Shown: positions 9,534-17,500, counted from the first letter of the stretch. The stretch: 57,779 nt of DNA from CALMEC01 sp031372145 (GCA_031372145.1 JANMKR010000191.1:1-57779), one strand, 5' to 3'. The notes: a model not told the origin generated them from the sequence alone. Program-made: numbers and translations.

Positions 9534-9964
9534 CGGGGCTGACTGCGGATCCCCTGGACCTGGCGGCGTTGATCGCGGCGGTCAGCAACCCCGAGCACGG
9601 CGGGCTCAGCGCATTCTTGGGGTGCATCCGGCGCGAAGACGCGATCCGCCCGGTTGTCGCGATCGAGTATCAAGCGTATGAAGAGCTGACCGAGCGTGAG
9701 CTTGTCGCCGTGGCCGCCGAGGCGGTGTCGCGGTTCGGCGTCGCGGTGGCGTGCATCCACCGGACCGGCCGGGTCGAGGTGGGCGAGCCCAGCGTCGCGG
9801 TGGCGGTCTCCGCGCCGCATCGACCGGCGGCGTTTGCCGCCTGCCGGTACGTCATCGACGAGCTCAAGGTGCGCGCCCCGATTTGGAAGCGGATGCACTA
9901 CGCCGACGGGGCGACCGAATGGATCGACGGACGTGATCGCGTGGCCGATGGACGACCCGCGTAG
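9530..9964 (+). CDS. moaE: Molybdopterin synthase catalytic subunit
   Basis: Large subunit of molybdopterin synthase, which transfers two sulfurs from MoaD to cyclic pyranopterin monophosphate. The 144-residue product matches the family throughout: FLGCIRRED, IEYQAYEELTERE, IHRTGRVEVGEPSVAVAVSA, PHRPAAFAACRYVIDELK and the catalytic-lysine segment PIWKRMHYADG. The residue after the lysine pair that is usually glutamate is methionine here. It overlaps moaD by 4 nt at its start and selA by 17 nt at its end. Confidence 0.95.
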   Translation: MTGLTADPLDLAALIAAVSNPEHGGLSAFLGCIRREDAIRPVVAIEYQAYEELTERELVAVAAEAVSRFGVAVACIHRTGRVEVGEPSVAVAVSAPHRPAAFAACRYVIDELKVRAPIWKRMHYADGATEWIDGRDRVADGRPA

Positions 9965-11261
9965 GTCGCTGCCCTCCGTCGATGCCGCCCTGACGGGGGT
10001 GGGAATCGCGGAGCTCCTCGACACCCATCCGCGCGGTCAGGTCGTGGACGCCGTTCGGGCAGCCATCGACGCCAGGCGTCGCACCGGCGGCGGGGTGGCC
10101 GGCTTGGCCGATGACGTCGCAACCCGGTTGCGCCCGTCGTTGCGTCGCGTGATCAACGCAACCGGGGTCGTCCTGCACACCAACCTGGGACGCGCGTCGC
10201 TGGCTCCGCAGGCCGCTGCCGCGGTCGCGGCGGCGATCGGCACGTCCAACCTCGAATGGAACACCGAGACCGGTGAACGCGGGTCGCGGCAGGACCACGT
10301 GGTCGACCACCTGCGGGCGCTGACGGGCGCCGACTCCGCCGCAGTCGCCAACACCAACGCAGGCGGTGTGTTGCTCGCGCTCGTCGCGCTGGCCAGCGGC
10401 AGGGAGGTCATCGTCTCGCGGGGTCAGCTCGTCGAGATCGGCGGCGGCTTTCGTGTCCCCGAGGTGCTGACTGCATCCGGGTGCAGGTTGATCGAGGTCG
10501 GCACGACCAACAAGACGCGCACGGCTGACTACGAACGCGCCATCGGACCCGACACCGCCGCCATCCTGCGTGTGCATCCGTCCAACTTCCGGGTCGTGGG
10601 CTTCACCGAGGAGGCGCCGCTCGGCGAGCTCGTCGCGCTTGCCCACGAGCGGGGGCTCGTCGTCATCGACGATCTGGGCAGCGGTGCGCTGACAGGCGAC
10701 CCCATCTACCGTGGCGAGCCGGATGTGCGTTCGAGCGTGGCCGCCGGGGTCGACGTGACCTGCTTCAGCTCGGACAAACTCATGGGCGGACCGCAAGGCG
10801 GGGTCCTGGTCGGGACCGCCGACGCGATCGGTCGTTGCCGCAAGCATCCGTTGATGCGGGCGCTCCGCCCCGACAAGCTCACGATCGCGGCGCTCGAGGC
10901 GACGCTCGCCTTGCACCGTGAGCCCGAGGAGGCACGACGGTCGATCCCCACGCTCGCCATGCTCGCGGCCGATGCCGAGACGCTGCGGACGCGTGCGGAG
11001 CGCCTGGCGGCGGCGATCGGCGGCGAGGTCGTGCCGACCGTGGGGCGCGTCGGCGGGGGATCGTTGCCCATCGAGGAGCTGGCCAGCCTGGCGGTCGCCC
11101 TCGACGCGCCGGACGGTCCCGATGCGCTCAACGCACGGCTGCGTGGAGGAGATCCACACGTCGCCGCCCGCGTCGCGGACGGCCGTGTACTGCTGGACGT
11201 CTTGACCTTGAGCGCTGACGACCTCGCCGTGTTACCCGCACTGGTGGAGGCCGCTCGATGA
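9948..11261 (+). CDS. selA: L-seryl-tRNA(Sec) selenium transferase
   Basis: PLP enzyme that converts Ser-tRNA(Sec) to selenocysteinyl-tRNA with selenophosphate. The ATG at 9948 gives 437 residues, slightly short of the E. coli protein (463). Conserved segments are present in order: RRVINATGVVLHTNLGRA, SNLEWNTETGERGSR, the glycine-rich NTNAGGVLLAL, VHPSNFRVVGFTEE, VVIDDLGSG and the PLP lysine (about residue 277) in SSDKLMGGPQGG. A GTG at 9933 is an alternative start. It overlaps moaE and the next TPR gene, so selenium and molybdenum cofactor genes form one unit. I did not find the tRNA-Sec gene (selC) or selD in the window. Confidence 0.95.
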   Translation: MDDPRRSLPSVDAALTGVGIAELLDTHPRGQVVDAVRAAIDARRRTGGGVAGLADDVATRLRPSLRRVINATGVVLHTNLGRASLAPQAAAAVAAAIGTSNLEWNTETGERGSRQDHVVDHLRALTGADSAAVANTNAGGVLLALVALASGREVIVSRGQLVEIGGGFRVPEVLTASGCRLIEVGTTNKTRTADYERAIGPDTAAILRVHPSNFRVVGFTEEAPLGELVALAHERGLVVIDDLGSGALTGDPIYRGEPDVRSSVAAGVDVTCFSSDKLMGGPQGGVLVGTADAIGRCRKHPLMRALRPDKLTIAALEATLALHREPEEARRSIPTLAMLAADAETLRTRAERLAAAIGGEVVPTVGRVGGGSLPIEELASLAVALDAPDGPDALNARLRGGDPHVAARVADGRVLLDVLTLSADDLAVLPALVEAAR

Positions 11262-11566
11262 GTCGCCTTGACGAATTGCAGTCGATCATCGACGGTGACG
11301 ATGCCGACCAGGCGGCGGTCGCCCTGGTCGAATTGGGCCTCGTCCACCAGGAAGCGGGTCGGCCCGATCTGGCTGAGGCAGCGTTCGTCCGCGTCATCGA
11401 GACCGCCCACGAGGGACAGGCGCCACGCGCGGCGTTTGAGTTGGCTCAGCTCTACGAGGAGCACGGTGATATCGAGGGCGCGCGCGAGGCGTATCGCATC
11501 GTGCTTGAGGCGGGCGGGCACGGGTTGGCAGGTCCGGCGGTCTGCGGGTTGCGACGTTTGAAATGA
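11258..11566 (+). CDS. TPR-repeat protein lodged between selA and selB
   Basis: 102 residues forming about two to three tetratricopeptide repeats: ALVELGLVHQEAGRPDLAEA, AAFELAQLYEEHGDIEGARE and a partial third. TPRs mediate protein-protein contacts. The ATG overlaps the selA stop and the gene's own stop overlaps the selB ATG (ATGA both times), so it is translated as part of a selA-TPR-selB unit. It may be a scaffold or accessory in selenocysteine incorporation; this is inference from position only. A chance insertion of an unrelated gene is unlikely given the overlaps. Confidence 0.85.
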   Translation: MSRLDELQSIIDGDDADQAAVALVELGLVHQEAGRPDLAEAAFVRVIETAHEGQAPRAAFELAQLYEEHGDIEGAREAYRIVLEAGGHGLAGPAVCGLRRLK

Positions 11567-13356
11567 GCGCCGCAGGTCCGCTGGTGTTGGGCACGGCTGG
11601 GCACGTCGATCACGGCAAGACCGCGCTGGTGCTCGCGTTGACCGGGCGCGACACCGATCGCCTGCCCGAAGAGAAGGCCCGGGGCATCTCCATCGCGTTG
11701 GGGTTCGCTCCCTTGGAACTCAGCCCGGACCGCACCGTGAGTTTGGTTGACGTGCCCGGCCATGAGCGGTTCGTGCGTCACATGATCGCGGGCGCGAGCG
11801 GCGTGGACGGCTACCTGTTGTGTGTCGCCGCGGACGACGGTGTCATGCCCCAAACCGTCGAGCACATGTCCGTGCTGCGCCTGCTCGGTGTCACGGACGG
11901 CGTTGTCGCGGTGACCAAGAGCGACCTGATCGAGCCGGATCTTGCGATCGACGAGGCACGCGAACTTGTGGGTGACGGACCCGAGGTCATCGCCGTGTCG
12001 ACGGTGACCGGCCGCGGCATGACCGATCTTCGGACTGCGCTCACCCGTCTTGCGGAGCGGCTGGAGCGGCGCACGGCGTCAGGCCGACCCAGGCTGTTCG
12101 TGGACCGCGTCTTCTCCGTCGCAGGTGCCGGGACGATTGTGACCGGCACCCTCTGGGGCGGCGCGATCTCGGTGGGTGACCGCGTGCAAATCGTGCCCGG
12201 CACCAATCTTGCACGGGTACGGGGCGTGGAGGCGCACGATGTGGCGGTCGAGGTGGCGTCGGGCGGGCGCGTGGCGCTCAACCTTGTCGGCATCGAGCGC
12301 GAGGATGCGCCGCGCGGGTCATGCGTGGTTCGCGCGGACGATGGGTGGGAGCCGACGATGCTGCTGGATGTCGCCGTCGACTGGCTGGCAGACGCCGGCG
12401 GCCCGCTCCGCTCGCGTCGCCGGCTGCAGGCGTTCCTGGGGACCGCCGAGGTGGGTGCCACATGCGTGTTGCTCGAAGCGAACGAGTTGGCCGTGGCTGA
12501 TCGTGGCTATGTGCAGCTTCGCTTGGACGTCGCCGTGCCCGCGGTTGCAGGCGATCGCCTGATCCTGCGCTCGGCCGAACGTCGCACGGTCGGGGGTGCC
12601 CAAGTGATCGATGCGCAGCCGGCTCGGCACGGCAAGGGTGCGGGAGCGGGTGTGCGGCTCGCCCTGTGCGAACGTGGCGATGACGCCGGACTTGCGGCCC
12701 TCGACATCGCTCGGGCGGGGTGGCGCGGGGTTCGAATGGACGTCGGGTTGGCACGCCGGGCGGGTGCGTCGGTACTCGATGGTGGCTGGGCCGTGGCGTC
12801 TGACGTGTGCGATGCGGCGTGCCGGGCGCTCGCAGCGGCAATGGGCGACGGCATCAGCGCGGCCGCTGCGCGTGCCGCAACCGGACTTGACGGCGAGGTT
12901 GCCGATGCGCTGATCGCCACACTCCAAGGCGACGGCCGGCTGCGCCGTGACGGCGGTCGGGTGCTGCCGCCCGGCCCGGTGACGAGCGATCCCGCACGCG
13001 CCAACGTGGCACGCATCCTGGCCGACGCCGGTGTGCGTCCGCCGGGGATGGTCGAGCTGGGCGAGCTGACCGGACTCCGGCCGGAGCGGCTCACGGCGAT
13101 CCTGGTGGAGTTGCGTGCGGCCGGGGTTGTGGTCTCGGCGGGTGACCTGTGGTTTGACGCCCATGCCGTCGCCGGCGCCGTCGGCGCGGCACGTCGGCTC
13201 CTCGCGGAGGGCCCGAAAGGCATCGGGGAGCTTCGCGACCTGTGGTGTGTGGGGCGCCGCCACGCACTGGCGCTCGCCGCCCACCTCGACGCGATCGGGA
13301 TGACCCGCCGCACCGGCGACAACCGCGTGCTCCGGCGCGGTGCAGCGACCGGGTAA
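11563..13356 (+). CDS. selB: Selenocysteine-specific elongation factor SelB
   Basis: GTPase that delivers selenocysteinyl-tRNA to UGA codons marked by a SECIS hairpin. The 597-residue protein has G1 (GHVDHGKTALVLAL, residues about 9-22), G3 (DVPGHERFVRH), G4 (TKSD) and the EF-Tu-like barrels (SVAGAGTIVTGTLWGG) in the N-terminal two thirds. The C-terminal third contains winged-helix repeats (e.g. ELGELTGLRPERLTAILVEL and the final RHALALAAHLDAIGMTRR), the SECIS-binding part, ending with a basic RR/R tail. It overlaps the TPR gene by 4 nt. Its presence implies that the genome encodes at least one selenoprotein, formate dehydrogenase being the usual one. Confidence 0.95.
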   Translation: MSAAGPLVLGTAGHVDHGKTALVLALTGRDTDRLPEEKARGISIALGFAPLELSPDRTVSLVDVPGHERFVRHMIAGASGVDGYLLCVAADDGVMPQTVEHMSVLRLLGVTDGVVAVTKSDLIEPDLAIDEARELVGDGPEVIAVSTVTGRGMTDLRTALTRLAERLERRTASGRPRLFVDRVFSVAGAGTIVTGTLWGGAISVGDRVQIVPGTNLARVRGVEAHDVAVEVASGGRVALNLVGIEREDAPRGSCVVRADDGWEPTMLLDVAVDWLADAGGPLRSRRRLQAFLGTAEVGATCVLLEANELAVADRGYVQLRLDVAVPAVAGDRLILRSAERRTVGGAQVIDAQPARHGKGAGAGVRLALCERGDDAGLAALDIARAGWRGVRMDVGLARRAGASVLDGGWAVASDVCDAACRALAAAMGDGISAAAARAATGLDGEVADALIATLQGDGRLRRDGGRVLPPGPVTSDPARANVARILADAGVRPPGMVELGELTGLRPERLTAILVELRAAGVVVSAGDLWFDAHAVAGAVGAARRLLAEGPKGIGELRDLWCVGRRHALALAAHLDAIGMTRRTGDNRVLRRGAATG

Positions 13357-13367
13357 CATTCGCCGCG

Positions 13368-13748
13368 ATGCCAGTTCCCGAGCGGATTGAGCGCCCTTCG
13401 ATCGGCGTCATCGAACCCGACGTCATCCGGATCGAGCCGCCGGAGGAGGAACTGTGGACCGATGACTCAGGTACCGACTACAGCGGCTGGTATTGCGTGG
13501 GCACCAACCCATGGCCGTGTCCGGCCGACAGCTGCACGTTCGTCGCGATGTTCCTGACTGCGGCGCATCTGGTCATCGTGTGGCCCGAGGGCGATGACCC
13601 CAGCCTGCTGACCCACTGTGCGATCGCCCGCGACGTGGGACGCAACCCCAAGGTGCAGGAATACGAGCCGGCGTTCGGACGGGCCTGTTCGTACTACCAA
13701 TGGGAGGCGGCCGGCCGGCCCGTCCACGGAGTCCGCGCCCAGACGTAG
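13368..13748 (+). CDS. Conserved hypothetical protein with cysteine cluster (126 aa)
   Basis: I do not recognise the family. The protein begins MPVPERIERPSIGVIEPDVI, has an acidic stretch (PPEEELWTDDSGTDYSGW), then three closely spaced cysteines (WYCVGTNPWPCPADSC) that could bind a metal, a hydrophobic strand/helix (FVAMFLTAAHLVIVWP), and a C-terminal aromatic segment (RACSYYQWEAAGRPVHG). No signal peptide is evident. It starts 12 nt after selB and is likely cotranscribed. Coding is supported by composition, clean boundaries and the tight fit to its neighbours. Confidence 0.65.
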   Translation: MPVPERIERPSIGVIEPDVIRIEPPEEELWTDDSGTDYSGWYCVGTNPWPCPADSCTFVAMFLTAAHLVIVWPEGDDPSLLTHCAIARDVGRNPKVQEYEPAFGRACSYYQWEAAGRPVHGVRAQT

Positions 13749-13774
13749 GGGACGTCGAACGCAAAGGGGTCGCG

Positions 13775-14875
13775 ATGGAGCACAACTTCACCCATTCGGG
13801 GTACAGCGTCGGCGTCGAAGAGGAGTTGATGATCCTCGATTCGACGACGCTCGACCTCGTCAATGCGATCGAGGAGCTGCTCGGCCCAGCCGAACGTGGC
13901 GACGTCAAACCCGAGCTGATGGAATCGGTGCTCGAGATCTCGACCGATCCCTGTGCGACGATCACCGAGGTGCGCGACCAGCTCGGTGCATTGCGCCGGG
14001 CGGTGCGCCAGCGAGCCGAAGCCAAGGGATACGCAATCGGCTCTGCCGGTACGCACCCGTTTGCCAAATGGGAGGAGCAGCGCATCGCTGCGCGCCCCCG
14101 CTACCGTGATCTGATCAGTGCGTTGCGGTTCGTCGCGCGCCAAGAGCTGATCTTCGGTCAGCACGTCCACGTCGGCCTGGACGATCCCGAAAAAGCCATC
14201 TGCGTCGCCAACGGACTGCGGCTCTACGTACCTGCGCTGCTCGGGTTGTCGGCCAACTCGCCCTACTGGCGCGGCGACGCGACCGGGCTGGCATCGACGC
14301 GAATGCCGATCTTCCGGGCGTTCCCCCGCGTGGGCATCCCGCCGTACTACGCCGATTGGGCCGACTACCAACGGCGGATCGAGTTCCAGATCGCGGCCGG
14401 GGTCATCCAGGACTACACCTACCTGTGGTACGACGTGCGCCCGCACCCGGCGTTGGGCACGGTCGAGATCCGGGCGATGGATTCCCAGACGCGTCTGGAA
14501 CATGCCGTCGGCATCTCCGCCCTGGTGCAGGCACTCGTTTGCAAGCTGGCGACGGAGTGGGAGGACGGCCACGTACCGGAGCGCCACCCCCACGAGATGC
14601 TGGACGAGAATCGCTGGATGGCCGCCCGGCACGGCCTGCGTGGAGAGCTCGTGGACCTGCCCTCGACCGAGCGCATCGCGACCAAGACGTTCGTGCGTCG
14701 CCTGCTCGAGGAGGTGCGCGGACACGCGGAGGACCTGGGGTGCGCGGACGAACTCACCGGCGTCGTGGACCTTCTGGAACACGGCAACGGCGCCCAGCGC
14801 CAGGTCGTCGTCTTCGAAGCCAATCGCGACCTCCGTGAGCTGATGGCCGATATCGTCGTCGCAACCGGGGAATAG
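13775..14875 (+). CDS. Carboxylate-amine ligase of the YbdK / glutamate-cysteine ligase type 2 family
   Basis: ATP-grasp-like GCS2 family enzyme that joins an amine to a carboxylate; YbdK has weak glutamate-cysteine ligase activity. The 366-residue length is typical. Recognisable segments are YSVGVEEELMILD at the N-terminus, VLEISTDPC near residue 50, FGQHVHVGLDD near residue 128, LSANSPYWRGDATGLASTR near residue 155 and VEIRAMDSQT near residue 230. The ATG at 13775 has AAAGGGG upstream; the longer frame from 13700 is rejected because it overlaps the previous gene. Whether it makes a low-molecular-weight thiol precursor here is open. Confidence 0.88.
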   Translation: MEHNFTHSGYSVGVEEELMILDSTTLDLVNAIEELLGPAERGDVKPELMESVLEISTDPCATITEVRDQLGALRRAVRQRAEAKGYAIGSAGTHPFAKWEEQRIAARPRYRDLISALRFVARQELIFGQHVHVGLDDPEKAICVANGLRLYVPALLGLSANSPYWRGDATGLASTRMPIFRAFPRVGIPPYYADWADYQRRIEFQIAAGVIQDYTYLWYDVRPHPALGTVEIRAMDSQTRLEHAVGISALVQALVCKLATEWEDGHVPERHPHEMLDENRWMAARHGLRGELVDLPSTERIATKTFVRRLLEEVRGHAEDLGCADELTGVVDLLEHGNGAQRQVVVFEANRDLRELMADIVVATGE

Positions 14876-15021
14876 CGCCCGGACGCGGTGCCGGGCGACG
14901 AACGGGTTGCCCGCCACTGCGGGAGCTCAGGACATCGCCCCGGATGGTCGCGGCGCTTGACCGTCCCGACCGATTCGGGTGTGCCGGTCGAGTACCAATG
15001 GAAACCAGGAGTTTCCGGTAA

Positions 15022-15192
15022 GCGACCGGTCCGGTTTGGGGTGCGCTTTTCGCGTTCCTGCACGGCCTCGCCGACCGCATCGCGGTGATGTATGAGGGCA
15101 GAATCGTTGCCACCCTCGAAGCGGCGACTGCGACCCGCGAGCAGGTGGGTCTGCTGATGGCCGGCGGGAGCGCGCCGGCATCGTCCGGGTAG
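15022..15192 (+). pseudogene. C-terminal remnant of a sugar/nucleoside ABC transporter ATPase
   Basis: The 325-nt gap between the ligase gene (ends 14875) and the CHAD operon (ends 15201) holds a frame open from 15022 to a TAG at 15190-15192. Its end reads HGLADRIAVMYEGRIVATLE followed by ATATREQVGLLMAGG, which I recognise as the C-terminal tail of RbsA/YufO-type ABC ATPases (DRIAVMYxGRIV ... xxxxEIGLLMAGG). There is no start codon with a ribosome binding site and no Walker or signature motif, so this is a decayed gene fragment. Upstream of it a small hairpin GGAAAC-CAGGA-GTTTCC lies at 15000-15016. The rest of the gap shows nothing I can name. Confidence 0.7.
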
Positions 15193-15200
15193 GTCCCGGG

Positions 15201-15788
15201 TCAGATTCCCAGCGCGCGCTCCAGATCGCGGCGGAAGCGCTCAGTGGTGAGCCGGCGCCATTCCACCAGAAACCGGTCGTACAGCTCGTCTCGCTCCTGG
15301 GTCCGTCGCGCGAGCAGGGCCTCGATGCCGGGTCGCTCCGACAACGTTCCCGCGTCGTCGAGCTGCGCGCGAAACCGTTCGAATGCGGCTTCACGTCGTG
15401 CCAGCCCGACGCGTCGTGTGAGACCGGTCTGGCGCATCAGCTCGCGCGCCGCAGCCGCATCGCGTTCGGCGAGGCGCTCCAGGTGGTCGTGCAGCATCGG
15501 CACCTGCACGTCCCGGTCATGGATCTCGCCGAGCAGGTCCTGCAGGTCCTTGATCTGATCGATGAAGGGTCCCAGGTCGGCCGGGAACGCGATCTCGAAG
15601 ATCTCGAGCAGGTAGCGCAGCCGCTTGCAGGCGATCCGCATGTCGTGCAGCTCGCGCACGTGACCGGGGTGGGTCACATACGGTGCGAACGCCCACACCT
15701 CGTCGATGCGCACCGTCAGGATCCGGCGGGCATTCGGTCGCAGGCGCCGGTCGGGGTCGAGACCCGTGATCGCGCGGGGCTTGGCCAC
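15201..15788 (-). CDS. CHAD-domain protein (resembles the C-terminal half of a CHAD domain)
   Basis: 195 residues, helical and rich in arginine. The segment RELHDMRIACKRLRYLLEIF, then LQDLLGEIHDRDV, matches the second half of CHAD domains (HxxRxxxKRLRYxxE ... LQdxLGexnD). CHAD domains bind inorganic polyphosphate through conserved basic residues. The GTG start (15786-15788) overlaps the stop of the upstream CHAD gene by one base (TAGTG). A shared C-terminal pattern (ERPGIEALLARR...) shows it is a paralogue of the upstream gene. Together the two could rebuild the twofold helical repeat of one complete CHAD. PPK1, which makes polyphosphate, is encoded 26 kb away. Confidence 0.82.
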   Translation of the reverse strand: MAKPRAITGLDPDRRLRPNARRILTVRIDEVWAFAPYVTHPGHVRELHDMRIACKRLRYLLEIFEIAFPADLGPFIDQIKDLQDLLGEIHDRDVQVPMLHDHLERLAERDAAAARELMRQTGLTRRVGLARREAAFERFRAQLDDAGTLSERPGIEALLARRTQERDELYDRFLVEWRRLTTERFRRDLERALGI

Positions 15789-16303
15789 TACTCGCCCGCC
15801 GGGTTGGTCGTCAGTTCGTCGGGTTCCACCCCGGTGTGTCGTTTGACCCACCGTTCGAAGCGCACGGCGAAGCGCTCCTCGTCCAAGCGGGTGAACAGCG
15901 CGGCGATGTGCGTGGCTTCACCGGTGCGTTGCGCGCGGTACTCCGCGGCGAGCGCTTCGATGCCGGGTCGCTCGTGGTCGGCGAACTCCCCGAGCACGGC
16001 GTCGAGCCCGTCGACCGCGACGTCCAGGTCGCGCGCGGCGCCCAACGTGTCGGTGATCTCCTTGACGACGCGCAGGTGTCTGCGAAACGTCTTTGCGGGG
16101 AATGCGCCGGCAAAGGCATCCATCGCGGCACGCAGGCGCCGGGACGAGACCCGCATGGCGTGGAGCTCCTCGATGTCGTCACCGGCCAGCGTGCCGTCGC
16201 GATAGCTCATCATTTCGCGCCACCGTGTCAACACCACGCGGCCAGCCGCATCGCGGAACGTCGCGTCCCGGCGCAGCCCGGGCACGTTCCACGCCCTTGC
16301 CAC
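15788..16303 (-). CDS. CHAD-domain protein (resembles the N-terminal half of a CHAD domain)
   Basis: 171 residues. The segment EELHAMRVSSRRLRAAMDAF followed by ITDTLGAARDLDVAV matches the first half of CHAD domains (HxMRVxxRRLRxxLxxF ... LGxxRDLDV). It lacks the N-terminal CYTH triphosphatase domain that often accompanies CHAD. The GTG at 16303 is chosen because the preceding gene stops at 16311 and no other start lies close by; no clear ribosome binding site is visible, so coupling is likely. It ends on a TAG that shares a base with the GTG of the next CHAD gene. Probable polyphosphate binding is family knowledge; partnership with the neighbour is inference. Confidence 0.8.
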   Translation of the reverse strand: MARAWNVPGLRRDATFRDAAGRVVLTRWREMMSYRDGTLAGDDIEELHAMRVSSRRLRAAMDAFAGAFPAKTFRRHLRVVKEITDTLGAARDLDVAVDGLDAVLGEFADHERPGIEALAAEYRAQRTGEATHIAALFTRLDEERFAVRFERWVKRHTGVEPDELTTNPAGE

Positions 16304-16310
16304 TAGGAGA

Positions 16311-16616
16311 TCACGAGCTATGACGCCGCGTGAGCACGGCTTCGCGCACCGCGGTGCGCAGATCGGCCGGCTTCGTGACGGCGCTCCAATCGATGTGGAG
16401 TTCCATTCCGAGGTCGACGAGTGCTCGGATGATCGCGTCGGTGTCGCCGCCGCCCGCCGTCCTGAGCCATCGCGCCTGCCGCTTGGAGAGGTCGACCGAG
16501 ACGCGGACCTTGGCATCGCGCTTGCGCGTGTCGATGGCGTCCTGGTCGAGCGCGGCGAACGCCGGGATGACGACGTCATCGCGCTCGAACGCCACCTGGT
16601 AGCTGACCCGACTCAT
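16311..16616 (-). CDS. Small protein of unknown function in the ATPase-CHAD operon (101 aa)
   Basis: I do not recognise the family. It begins MSRVSYQVAFERDDVVIPAF and has a middle segment KVRVSVDLSKRQARWLR followed by TDAIIRALVDLGMEL, a strand-helix-helix pattern that loosely recalls ribbon-helix-helix DNA-binding proteins. The C-terminus is basic (REAVLTRRHSS). Its ATG overlaps the stop of the upstream ExeA-like ATPase (ATGA) and it ends 7 nt before the first CHAD gene, so it is the second gene of a four-gene operon. Confidence 0.7.
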   Translation of the reverse strand: MSRVSYQVAFERDDVVIPAFAALDQDAIDTRKRDAKVRVSVDLSKRQARWLRTAGGGDTDAIIRALVDLGMELHIDWSAVTKPADLRTAVREAVLTRRHSS

Positions 16617-17500
16617 GATGTGGGCGCGCCTCCGGTATCGCGATCCTCGGACAGATCGCGGATCAGGTCCTCGCCGACCTGCGACTCCCCGCGCACGAAT
16701 CCCACAAAGAGCGCGTTGGCGCACAACAGGTTGACGAGCCTGGGAATTCCGCCGGTTTCGGCGTGCGCGGCGACTTCGGCCCGGCTTGAGAACAGCCGCC
16801 GCGTCGAGCCGGCCACGCGGGCGCGGTGCTGGATGTAGGCCGCAACCTCGTCCGCGTCCATGGCTCCCAGGTGGTAGCGCACAACGACGCGCTGGGCCAC
16901 CTGTGGCAGCCGTCGAATGTGTGGCCCCAGCTCGGGCTGGCCCAGCAGCACGACGGGTATCGCCGGGCCATCCCCCGGGTTCGTCAGCAAACGCAGCTCG
17001 TCGAGCGCACGCAGATCGAGGCGTTGTGCCTCGTCGACGAGGATGACGGGACGGCGACCGGCGGCGACCTCGTCGGCGAGCCGTGCGCGTAAGCGGGCTG
17101 CCAAACGTCCCGCGCCACCGCCTCGGGCCTCTGAATCGACCGACGCGAGCAACGCCGCGAGCACGCCCGACGGGGTGCGGGGCGGGTTGGCGGTGCTCGC
17201 GAGCGCAAACCCATCGCCGGTCAGGGTGCGGTCGAGCTCACGCGCCAACATGGTCTTGCCGCAACCGACTTCGCCGGTGATCGCGACGATTCCGCCGAGT
17301 TGCGTCAACCCGAACAACATGCGGGCCAACCCTTCCCGATGGTCATTGCGGGGAAATGCGAAGCGGGGGTCCGGTTCGAGTTGGAACGGCGCCTCCGTCA
17401 GTCCCCACCAGTCCAGGTAGGGGTGCCGCAGGGTCGTCTGCGGTGTGGCGTTGGAGGTGGACACACACGAGAAAATACCGCGATCTTGGAGACAACGCAT
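16613..17500 (-). CDS. ExeA/TniB-like AAA ATPase
   Basis: AAA+ ATPase of about 295 residues of the GspA/ExeA type. It opens with the family segment YLDWWGLTEAPFQLEPDPRF, then Walker A (AITGEVGCGKTML), Walker B (PVILVDEAQRL), sensor region (LLTNPGDGPAIPVVLLGQPEL) and an arginine-rich lid (GGIPRLVNLLCANAL). Classical ExeA proteins are membrane anchored and carry a peptidoglycan-binding tail; neither is present here. The start is uncertain: ATG at 17500 or GTG at 17464, neither with a ribosome binding site. It heads an operon with a small protein and two CHAD proteins, an unusual set of partners, and is divergent from the Rpf-like gene. Confidence 0.85.
   Translation of the reverse strand: MRCLQDRGIFSCVSTSNATPQTTLRHPYLDWWGLTEAPFQLEPDPRFAFPRNDHREGLARMLFGLTQLGGIVAITGEVGCGKTMLARELDRTLTGDGFALASTANPPRTPSGVLAALLASVDSEARGGGAGRLAARLRARLADEVAAGRRPVILVDEAQRLDLRALDELRLLTNPGDGPAIPVVLLGQPELGPHIRRLPQVAQRVVVRYHLGAMDADEVAAYIQHRARVAGSTRRLFSSRAEVAAHAETGGIPRLVNLLCANALFVGFVRGESQVGEDLIRDLSEDRDTGGAPTS

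Noticed and set aside
9948..13748. Selenocysteine tRNA gene (selC) or a selenoprotein next to selA/selB
   Set aside because: I found no long-variable-arm tRNA with a TCA anticodon and no gene needing read-through of TGA in the window.
15000..15016. GGAAAC-CAGGA-GTTTCC hairpin as terminator of the ligase gene
   Set aside because: Only a 6-bp stem with no T tract, 125 nt past the stop; mentioned as a structure but not called a terminator.
14888..15088. 66-codon plus-strand frame after the carboxylate-amine ligase gene
   Set aside because: No family resemblance or ribosome binding site; the region is better explained by the ABC ATPase remnant in another frame.
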